Source: Lingula anatina
Taxonomy: Eukaryota > Brachiopoda > Lingulata > Lingulida > Lingulidae
Assembly: GCF_001039355.2 (NCBI RefSeq)
Contig: NW_019776073.1
Location: 1-64,000, forward strand
Length of the DNA: 64,000 nucleotides
Direction: 5' to 3'
The translations under genes were made by a program, and so were the position numbers. The notes under the pieces are model-generated. The model had not been told where the DNA came from, ran no database searches, and saw only the letters and a program-made list of their open reading frames with translations. Below are positions 46,950 to 58,900 of this stretch, one piece after another. Positions within the stretch are counted from its first letter, which is position 1; each line of letters begins with the position of its first letter.

Positions 46950-49900
46950 TTATGCTATGTATTTTGTTTTCTCCTCTTCCTATAGCCAAGTACCCGTCAC
47001 TGCTAAGACGTCCAAAGTTGAGGGGCCCAAAGATCCTCAAAACAGCACAAGGGGTGGAGGAGTTTCGGTTTGGGTGCCACATCCCGTACCCTGCACACGA
47101 CGCCGATGTCTTTTTTATGGTGAGATGGTACGTACCAGTGGCGGATTTGGGGGGGAGGGGGGGGTCACGGGTCCCCCCCCCCCCCCCGCCTTCGATTTCT
47201 GAAAAAAAAACAACAACCATGATACACTCTTGAAATTAGAATTTTGACTTGCTGAATTATAGTTATAAGCCGTACCATATGGCACCGTTTGCCATCTAAA
47301 ATACCAAAAAATTTTCGGACCCTTCAGAAATGTCCATATTGCATTTGCAAACGCTTACAGTAAACATTGTGCCTTGAAATACAACTACCGCTTACAGAAA
47401 CACAATCTTGCACAATGGTGCTTTTGTACTTAATGCTACAACAAGCAGCTGACAAGTGATTTCTCTTTTAGGTTGTTTGACGGCAAGCCGTCCCCCGTGG
47501 CCCCGATGTCCCAAATCTATTACGTGAATGGAACCTCCCGTGTCCACTATATGAAGGACATCCACATGCTCCCAGCCGCCTACCACATGAATAAACATGT
47601 AAGTTTTTTTATTTTGTCTTTTTTCTTCCGTTTTTTTCCTTTATAAATATAACCGCATTGGTTGTCTTAAGTTAAGGGTGCCCTAAAATCTGTTAAATTC
47701 AGATGTACAGGTAGTCTTTTTCAAAACAGTAATAAGCCAAATTGATAAAACATCATCCTGTCCTTGTCTGGTTAAGCTTTTTTTAATCATCTATCAAAAT
47801 ATCTGAAGGCTCTATTGGGGGATAGGTTAATTCATCATCTGTGTTAAATTTCATGGGCACATTTGTGACCGCATCCAAATTTACACATCGTATAATACAG
47901 GGTACCCCCCCCCTCCCAAAAAAAAAAAACATTAAAAAAAAATAATTGTTACAATGGTCCATCAAATTTCAAGAAAAGTGCTGAACGTTTACTTCAGTAT
48001 GTGTATGATAATTATCCAAAGTTTTAGTTTATACTGCCCTTTCATCAAAAAATGCTGGTGGCATTATCAGCAAGAAGTACTTTCATTTTTATTTATTCAA
48101 AACTCCAAGGGTTGTCATTCCTAAAAAAAACGTACTCCCACTTCAAATAATCCTGGATCCGCCCCGGAGCACGACGTGTAAATTTGAATGCACGCTATGA
48201 CGACGAAAGTCAAGCTATGTTGGTACTCGGTATAAATGTTATTTCAAGTGTACATGTAGTGTGTAAAAAAGACACAAATCTATGCTAGAATTATCAACCT
48301 TCGACACTCAACGTACCTAGATCCTTATTGATTTTATCCCCCTGTCTGTTTTAAAGTATACGTGGCCTCTGTTATCAATAGGTGAGCTGCAGTGTCCAGC
48401 CATTCTTCTATCCACAATGGAGCAATCCCCATGGCGGTAAACTTTGGGAAAGCAACTCATATTTTGCAGGTATTCAGGTGAGATGCGTCACTTTTAAAAA
48501 CTATGTCGATATATTCCACTGTGGCCTAAAAGGCTATTTTTAAACTTTCTTCTTACATAACAATATGGCAAACCACGACCAAATTCTCTATGATACGTAC
48601 TTTAAACTTAAAGGGATGATAACTCTTCGTATGGTATCTATATTTCACAATAAAAACATTGTGAAGAACTTATTGAAATATAATATTCATGTATTCTGCT
48701 GTACCACAAAAACGGCAGTTATAGGTATTTTTCTGATATCTTTTTAGAAAAAAAGCAGGGACTAACTTTGAATGCAAAAATGGATTCATTAACCATTGCT
48801 AAGTATGGGAAACGTGTTGTTTACTCCAGTAAAATTCATTTTTTGGCCAAAACGAAGAGTTATTATCCCTTTAATTACAGGATTTTTGATGAATCGCAAA
48901 TGTTGAAGATAACCATTCGCAGAGTGCTGTTCGACTCGGGTAAACTCTATTCTGCGACGTATGTCTGTAAGGAGTTTGACGTTTTAACAATATTTCTTTG
49001 TAAAACGGAAAAAGAAATCTGGACAACCCCAGTTCGGCTTAAGTGTTTAAGTTTTAAGTTATTACAAACAAGACCTTTTAGTTTCTCAATGGTACACTAG
49101 GCAGCTTAGATTCTGAGCAAATTAACTTTGCAATGGAACTCAATCCACGCATGATAATTTGTGAGGTGGGATCCAGTTTCCATCTTAACTTGAAGAATAT
49201 CGTCAATTGTGATCAGTTCTTCATGGAGTTTGCAGTCAGGCTGACATCAAATGGAACTGAAACCATTTACCAACCGGTACATTTTGCTTCAGTTCAACCC
49301 ACCTGTGGTACGAGTGGAAGAGAAGATGCAGGCGGTCAAGGTGAAGGTCATCTCAACAATACCTGTGCTATGCAAGATCCCCAATGCGGACCCTTCCAAG
49401 TGTGTGGTTGATTTTAACCTGGATTTAGGAGAAGGTAATATTGCAGCAAATTCGTTGCCAATTTGCAGCAGTCCTGATATTTTGCTAATGGACGGTGCTT
49501 TTTATATAAAACTGGAAAAATCAGGATGAAATATGAAATGCTACTTATTTATAAGAGATCTCGGGTCTTGTTTGACAGGACAAAGGTGCCTTCGAACTTT
49601 GGTATGAAAAGCTTTTCCCGTAAATCAATATAAATAAAGTGCCCCATACGGTAAGAAATTTTTACCGTATTGGCCGTATAACTGATTACGTCATCAAACT
49701 GCGTGTCAGAGTCAACAAAGCTGACGCGTGATGGCCTAACGCTCTTCGACAAAACGTTTTCAATTTTGGACTTGTGAGCATCAGTTTTAAATAAAATAAA
49801 TAAATGTATATTAATTAGAAAATGAGTAAGTGATAATTTTGAAAAAGAATAAAGTTTCTTTATCCTTATATACAAGTTATCATGATTGGTACTATTTAAT

Positions 49901-52900
49901 AGTCTTGTGCAGATTGATCATTCTAGGCATACCCTGTACTGTGTCGTTTCACAAAGAATATCAAATATGCTTATCGCAAAAACTACTCGTTGGTGGTATC
50001 ATGTTAACGCACAATTTACCTGTTCAGGTAACGAAGTAGTTGCGGAAGAGTGCTCACTACAGTTGACGCGAGCACACTGGAGAGACAGAAGAAAACGAGC
50101 AACCGTCTCCACTAAACTGCTGTCTGTCAGGGACTTTGTAAGCGACGGAACGAAGAATGTCTCCGCAGTATTCCAAAAGCTTTCTGCCGTTCAGGCACCT
50201 CTGTTCCACCAGTTACAGCCGCCGGACATAAGGGTAATGGGTTGGTGAACTAGCACCAGGTGTGATAGGAATGGTAGTCCGCTAGGAACAGTGGTCCGTT
50301 CCCAGTTACTTTGTACAGGTGACATTTGTCCCATATACTAACCTCAATATACCCCTACTAACCCTAACCTCTACTAATCATATGGGACCCCGGAATTCCA
50401 TGACTAGGACTACCATTCCTGTCAAACTGGTTTCACAAAGCTCGAAATTTCGCCTCAACCTTTTACATGGACCTATTTTATATATAGTGCAAGATAAATT
50501 CATAAGTTCACTTAGATGAAGCAACCCTTGGCCGGAAACATTGACAATATCGTGAAAAAATGCTGTAAGCAAAGTGTTTTATTTTTTAATTAAAATTGAA
50601 CTTCTGTAAATTGTTATTGGTGATATTAAATTTAAACTTTAGGCTTCAAGTTGAAAAAACAATATTTTGTGAAACAGTTGATTTAAACTTCTCTAGCAAA
50701 TAGTGATTCTGTCAACGGAAGGAATTACTTTTAGGGATGACAGTAGCACTTGCGTAGGTATGTCGTATACATTTATTGTTTATCGATCGTTCTTAAAAGA
50801 CTTTTAACATTTTCACAAAATGGCCTTTATATAGTCGGTTATCCGATTTTAGCAATCCAAGCGTGGCCCAGAGTATAGACTTTTGTGAAAAGGGTCAACT
50901 GTCATTTTAATGTTTAGGGAATTTTGTCTGATGTAATTGGAATTGGCTAAATGGCGTTAAATGGAATATGTAGTGCAGAGGTTTCAAAGGTACATTTTTA
51001 GAAAAATGTATCTCCTACAATCTACATAAACGCAATGCGTATGAGCAGTAAATGAATAATCAAAAACAAATGCTGTTAATGCAACTGATAAAATGCCAGT
51101 TTATTTCTTGTCCAAAGTCCAAACCATAATTTTTTTTTATGATATCAACACAAAACAACGCGCAAATTAATTGAAACATAAACTCAATTTCAACGAAATG
51201 TCATTTTAACTGAAACAAACAGGCTCGTTTAATTTTAGAGTAAAAGATCCAGTTCTTTCTAAGACGGTCGAACGTCTAGCAGCCACGTAAGTCAGCTCTC
51301 ACGGCAATAAAGGTGTGCCATTTTATTGGCCAAAAACTGACAAAACGTGCTTTGATATGAGGCACCAAACCATGCCTAACGATGGTATTGCGGTCCGAGT
51401 TTCTGGAAAATAACTATAAAATAATGGGTATTTATTAATTGGCACAGATTATGATCTTGTATTCGAAAGCTGTGTTCTCCAAAAGAACGGATATTTGTTA
51501 TCCAGCCATTCAAAATATTGACCGATGACATATGTAGATGACAATAACGAGGACCGATGACGATTTTTTTTACCAAAAAGAGAAAAGAAACATTCTATTA
51601 ATCATACAACAAACAATATGGCGGACTAAATCGAGCTTATGATGCTTTCTCGAAGGGCGTTGATATTCAGGTTTTAATCTAGGAGGCAATATTCTGGCTC
51701 AGTATGCTGTTTTGCAGGAAAAGATATTAACCGATACTAAATTCGGCTTAAGTGCTTTTGTGAAGAATTTTATCATATTTAATGAATTATTATTATTATT
51801 ATTATTATTATTACCTACAGTTTAAAAAGAACGTAAGTTATTTCAACGGCACTTTAGGAACGCTTACCTTATCTTTACCGTCCTGGCCTTGATAGGTCAT
51901 CCATTTAGACCCTGAAACGCTGTACTGCAGCTTGTATTCAGTTAATTTAATTAGGCTTTTATCACTTATTTTCCGAGGTTCTGTCTGACAAGTTTCCATT
52001 ATTTTATTGTCTATAAGGGGTTATATGGCGATTTTATGAAACTCGTTAAAATACTTACCGATCCAAAAGTTTTTATTTGTTTTTAATTTATTATTATTAG
52101 TAGTAATAGTAGTATTTACGGTGGACAAGTACCTTGTTCTTGTTTCGTTTTCTGCAATTTTTATCATTAAACAAGGCGATTAACCAATCAAGGAGGGGGA
52201 CGTGGCACGCTCTCTATGTTCCTTTAAAACTTGTTCTTTCCAATGTGTTTTAGGTCGAGAGTAGCAGCGATGCCACAGCCATGTGCAGCTGTACCGGAGA
52301 CCCACACTGCACCCCATTCGATCGGAAAGAGTAAGAACTTGCATATCCACTAGATCATTGAACAAAAAAGTTATTCGGTGTTATTCATGTAGATTTTTTC
52401 ATTGGCTTTAGCGATATTTAATTGCAAGGGATAAGAATATGATTTGAATAAAATTGTCGCCATATTGGGATACGCTCCAAAAAGGGAGCAAGGCGAAGTT
52501 CCTGAGAAAAATTATTTAAAAGGAAAATACTCGGACGCTCAAAGCATATTTGTGGGTATTTCATGTTTGTTCCTGTTTCCATCCAACCAATTTTTTATTT
52601 CAGAACCTTCCATATGTACAGTGTTGGCGAGTTTGTACTGGCTAAGAGCACGTCCCGACCATTCGAGGTAAGAGGGTGAAAATCCTAATGTTCTATCATT
52701 CCACGGGTTATCTGGTTACTGTTTGGATAGCTCTCTTATTTTAGTTGTATAGGAGCTACTTTTCTGCGCAAGAATTGTATTTTTTTTACCTACTGAATAC
52801 ATACAATACAGTACATATACAACGTGTTCCCGTGTGGCTTTGCCTCAGTTTTCGGTCTTACATGCTAATGGTAACCTTGTCGCAGGTAAGGCCTCATAGC

Positions 52901-55900
52901 GCTGTATTTTAAACTCCCGTCCTTATGAGTATCCAAACCATGGTGGATTAAACTGTGAGACAGCAGCCAGTGATGCAGGTTCCTAGTGGTTTGTACAGCT
53001 AATTAAATCCCGTCCACCAGTAGATTTTTGCTCACTTACGTCACACTATTCCTTACCTGTATGAATTTAATAGAAGGCGAACCTTTGGCTACTTATTTTA
53101 ATAAAACACCGAAAGTGGATATGTGCAAGTTTCAGTGCTAAATCTAAATGTTGTCAGGTTCACATGCGCACCTGGAAATGTAATTCTCGCGGGGCGAGCT
53201 GTATCTGCGGCGTGGCTGCACGCGAAGGCAATGACGTCATCTTGATTGACGGATGTCACAGTGTTGGACTAAAGATGAAGCAAATGCGAGTAACAACTCA
53301 CGTGAAGTCCAACAGTCAATTGGCGGCAGGGACGCGTATAAAGCGTAACAAAGATGGCAGAATCATTGAGGTGAGCATTACATGACTATCAACAAAAGAA
53401 ATAAATACTCAGATAACACTTATAGGTTTTTTGACTAAAGAAACCACGTAGGCCTATTTCTAATTCTTTCGAAAACATGCCATAAATGGTGATCAAAAAA
53501 ATTTTGAAATGAATTTAAAAATGAATTTATTTCTTTATTTTTGGTAGAGAGATACAGTTTAGGGAGAAGGACTTATTGGATATTAACTGGTTTTTAGTGT
53601 TGATTGCCGTCTTTCAGAGTGCAACCAATGGCCATACTTTGCTTTAACAGTCCGTCGATTTATGAACTTTTGTATTATAGGCCTAACATCTTACACCAAG
53701 AAACTGGTTTGTGAAATTAACGTTCTAAAAAGACCACCATGTGTCTCGTCCTTCCTTTATTTCTGAGCACAGTTTTATTTGAAATGTTGATTTCTTTATT
53801 TATTGACATCTTTTTCCAGGTATTTTTCACTTCGGGTGCATATCTGAAGGTATTATCTAACCGGCGTAGTCTCGGTGTTTACCTGACGGTGCCCAGTGAC
53901 GACTTTGAAAATACCGCCGGTATCTGTGGGGTGTTCAACGGAAACGGTTCAGATGATCTTACGGGATCCGACGGCGTTAAACACCGCTTTGAGAGAATTC
54001 CTTATGTTTTCACGGAGAGTTGGAGGTAGGTGCTACCCTCTACCAGGGACACAGATTGATTTTTCACTAGATATTAAGAGATATGTCTCTGGTTAAATAG
54101 ATGGTACATCGCGCGTTTTCTGCCCTAAGTCGTTTTCCTCGTCCGGTGTCGCCGTTTCCATTTAAAGTGTATTACTTGTTTTAAAAAAGAAAAAAATTAT
54201 TTTGACATTTTGAAAGGTTTTAAATGACGGTTTATACTTCTTCTGGGATATAAATCTTTGAATGAAAGTCTACTTTCTTTGAAAACATCATCAAGGATTC
54301 AGAAAGGCCACAGCCTGTTTGACCAACTGCCTCCCCCAGAACCCTCCGCTAGTACAAATAATCCTGCCTTTTGTCAGTGCAACAGAAGAACAGGAAACAT
54401 TGATTGCCGCCCTGAGAACAGACAACGTAATCCTGTCAGAAAGGTAATTTTAAGAAAATAAAGTTGATAAGGAATTGAAGTTTCTTCAGTCAATGACTAT
54501 ATCCCTTTAGGTATTTAACAAGAACATGTATATTACCTCATTACTGGAAGATTGTGACCTGCCTTAATAGAAAAATAAATCAGATACTGGTGAAACTGCA
54601 GACGAGGCAAGTGCTGTACCTTCCAAAGCTTAGCCACATTCTTGCTTTCCCACTAATTTGTAATGATAATCGTTAATGACCCTGTGGTGGCTGTTTTTTT
54701 TTTTTTTTTTTTTTTATTTTAAATAAGTACTTTTTGATTTACCCAGATTAAAAGGAAAAAGGAATTCACAAACGGGGNNNNNNNNNNNNNNNNNNNNNNN
54801 NNNNNNNNNNNNNNNNNNNNNNNNNNNNNNNNNNNNNNNNNNNNNNNNNNNNNNNNNNNNNNNNNNNTTTTTTTTTTTTTTTTTTTTTAATTCAAATAAG
54901 TACTTTTGATCTACGCAGATTAACAGGAACAAGGACATCACAGACGAGGTGAACCGGAAATCGCGTCTGCGCAGGTCTACAACATTTACTGACACAGCCA
55001 CTGACTCTGACATGACGTATAATTACGATTATGGGGACCTAAGTAAGTGATCTTATAGGCCTACTTATTTTGACCAACATTTTTACTATTTATTTTCAAA
55101 TTTTCATTTCTTCATTTATATTAGCTTCATGATGTAGAAAGTCTTTGTATAGCAGTTACAACATATATATAAAGCCTCGGAATAATTCCAAATTGATAAT
55201 GAGGCGATTAACACATAGCTGAAACTACCACAGTATAGGGCCTACAGCTGTGGGAGGCAAATCATTCGAAGATGTGCTGTCATTCTGTATACTTTCCCGT
55301 ATGTCGATCTTATTTCTTCTGGTTTTGTACCATAATGAAACGGGTGACTAACATACATGTAGCAGTACTTGCCGGTTTTAACCACGCAAACTTTAACAGA
55401 CACATTTACCAACACACGCTCCTAACAATACTACCACATCAGTTACGCACGTGCGTAACTGATACACGATGCACGAATACAAAGGCTACACCCATTTACA
55501 TCTCTTAATTTGTTATTACTACCCCTCACTGTAACGATGTAGGGAAGTAACGGTAGAGGGGAGTAACGATGTGGGGAAGTAACGGTGGAGGGGAGTAACG
55601 AGGTGGGGAAGTAACGGTGGAGGGGAGTAAGGATGTGGGGAGGTAACGGTAGAGGGGAGTAAGGATGTGGGGAAGTAACGGTAGAGGGGAGTAAGGATGT
55701 GGGGAAGTAACGGAAGAGGGGAGTAAGGATGTAGGGAAATAACGGTAGAGGGGAGTAAGGATGTGTGGAAGTAACGGAAGAGGGGAGTAAGGATGTGGGG
55801 AAGTAACGGTAGAGGGGAGTAAGGATGTGGGGAAGTAACAGAAGAGGGGAGTAACGCTGCGGGGAAGTAACGGTGGAAGGGAGTAAGGATGCGGGCAGGT

Positions 55901-58900
55901 AACGGTATAGGGAAATACTGATGTGGAGAACTAACGGTGGAGAGGTGGGAGGATGCGGGAAGGTAACGATGCGAGAGATTCCGGGGCGCACCGATAGCTG
56001 GAAATATCATATTTTTTCTGGAGGTAGTAACGATACAGGGATGTGACTATGCGTGCTGTTATCGATGTGGGGGCATTACGAAACAGGAATTTCAAGAGGT
56101 GGCCCCAGTTTTAAAAAAACGTGTCTGTGATGACCGTACTGGAGATGTATAACAAAAATTCCACTAATTAGACCTAATTTGTGCATGTGCCCAAGACAAT
56201 TGAAAACAACGATCGAGTCTTTTTTACCTTTGCCTAGATGCTACGGCTGTGAATGTCAAGTGGTCGAGTTCAGCCCAGATGAAGGCTGCCATAAAATTGT
56301 GTACTGATGCTGCTAAGGCTTCCAGTGCCTTCACGCCTTGTGAGAAGTCGGGCTTAGTGAACGTGCAGGAAATAGTAGACGGTTGCGTCGATGACATGAA
56401 GGTATGAATATAATGGAAGGCAATCGGTGAGAATACCGGCCAATTGAATGGAGCATAAATGTATATTCTGTACGCAGAATGATTAAATGAGGGTTATGGT
56501 ATTTTCTATTTTCTATCCTGTATAAATGTATATGTATTGGTATTTTGAAGGCCAATTTTTCACCCAAACAAAACCGATTTCTGAATGTTGGCACAGTGTA
56601 TTGGACTTTGTAATGCCAAAATATATATATCTGTACCTTGTATAAAAAGTGATAGGGAGCGGTTAAAATGTATCACTACGAAAATCAGAAGACTCAAAAC
56701 GTCATATACACATGTATCGCACAGTACAGGGTATGTACGAAAACACGACCAATTTAGTCACAGCGCATGAATATTCTAAAAACCCTCGGTATAATTCACT
56801 GGTAATCCCCCTACCTGATTAAGTCTGATTAAGAATATCGACTGTCACTGGCGCCTTTGGCTTACTGGCGACCTGTATTTCAGATCACCAATGGAGACAA
56901 GACCTACCTTGACTCTGTAGCCAGTACCTTTGACACCATTTGCCAGGAGGAGATTTTGAAGGACCCAAAATACTACACAGCACAACCAGATGGTATTTTT
57001 TTTACACTTTTTTGTTCCGTTTATCATATTAAAAATATGTTTCACTGGAAATCCATGTTTGTGACAATCGCTTACCTATAGAATATGAAACTTGGTTGAG
57101 AAATCATGCATATTCCCTTTGTTCCAGAAGCGAGCGATCCAACGGTGACCTGGGGAACTACAGGTTGGCCTTCATTCAGTGCAACTTAAAATCAGGGCAC
57201 ATATGCGAGAAATTTGAACTTAAAAGTATCCGAAACCGTAGGCCTATCAATCATAGTTATGCATATGTCACAGTCATCGATGTTAGCTTTCCGTGTCAAA
57301 TTGATAATAATAATGAATAATTTATAGAAAGAGGTTTTGCATCGACGTTGCCTCCGTTCAGATGCTTTGTATCGACGTCACTTCTTGGCAGATGCTTTGC
57401 ATCTACGTCACTCTCTGTCAGAGGCTTTGCATTGACGTCACTCCCATCACTTCCTGGAGTCGGTAGCAGACGCCGTGACCTGCAGTTCAAAGCAGCAGCG
57501 TAGCGAACTTTTGGTTTTCAACCAGAAATTTCACTTTTTGATTTCACACAATAGCCCCCCTCAAAAAAAAACAAAAAAAAAACCTAAATCCGAGTTTAAA
57601 TACACTATGTCTAAAAACGAGACGTACTTTTGTATTTCAGGTACAATGGGAATACCATCGTTCATATCAAATATGTGCTCCACTCCATGTAAAAACGGGA
57701 CTTGTGTCAACGGCGCCTGCGTATGTGACAAGAACTGCGTCGGCGATGACTGCTCTGTGGACACGACAAAACCGCCGATAGCGTTTGGTTTGACAAGGTG
57801 ACGTATATAAAGGACTAAAACCATTAGACACAAATGGGCGTTGCTGTTACGTCGTCAAATCGAATGAGCAAATTATCTTTGATGTATTTATGATGTGATA
57901 ATATTATCTCATAATAGCACTTATTTTGGCATTCCCTTAACGGAAAGGGTAAGTAAAATAAGTTATCGAACCCCTTTAAATTTTCTAGCGAATGTGAACT
58001 TTGTGCGATCAAAATAAATTTACATTTCTATCCCAAGTAATGGAATATCAAGGAAGTTTTTTTTTTTAACTGCTGTATTAAAACTAAATTATGAGATGAT
58101 TAATGTAATAATGATAAGAATATCGAACCTTTCAGATCGGATGCCTGTGATATTCGAACGCGTCCGTGTCGTCTAGTCTTCCTTGTCATGGGGAATGTAG
58201 CAGATACGCCGGGTCTTTGGTGTCGAGTGAAGGAAAGAGTAAACTTGGTGCGTCTGGGTCTGTTCCCAAATAATATGATACGCTTAACCAGCTTTAACCA
58301 TTCCAACTCTTATATGTGACGTTGTATTCGCCCTTGGAATGCATAGTTTAGATCTCTGTTCAAAGAAATCTTCATATATTTATCCATATATAAGCAAATA
58401 AGATAACAACCTCCGCCAAGGAAGGATTTTTTCGACGTTGGTTTGTTTGGTTTGTCTGTCTCTATGCGTCATCTCTGAGCAACATCTCGGAACATGTTAT
58501 AGGTGGATTTTGATGAGTTTTTCAGAAAATGTTAAGATAATTAGCAACTATAAGATATTATTATTTTTTTTTTTTTTTTTGGAGTGGGGAGAGGGGTCAG
58601 ATCATTCTCTATTTACCACACATGTAACAGACAAATGTGTGGATTTGTTTTTCAGGACCAGGTGTAATAGAACTGACAAATTTTTGTTACTGACACCAGC
58701 TTATATGCTATGGTTAAAGCAAGCTTTCAGTGGATTTCATGTATCTTTTTAAATTAAAAATATAATATTAAAATAGTCACATCGTTATATTCATAGGGAA
58801 TTCGCCATACTTGACCATCGTTTTTGCTATATAATAATAATAAGAATAATAATAAAATGTTTTAAACTGTTTTTAGGGTCCTTTCGGCGGTGTCCTTAGA

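Noticed and set aside
48768..49100. 110-residue frame as a separate gene
   Set aside because: It starts inside the MITE, lacks its own promoter or splice evidence, and its counterpart in paralogue 1 is interrupted.
49271..49292. Possible 22-base intron joining two frames before exon 7 of VWDE-like gene 2
   Set aside because: Far too short for an animal intron; joining exon 48,382-48,477 directly to 49,293 is in phase and matches paralogue 1.
55443..56010. Two long minus-strand open frames of 163 and 182 residues
   Set aside because: They translate the 32-base minisatellite; the text is purely periodic and no splice or start context supports a gene.
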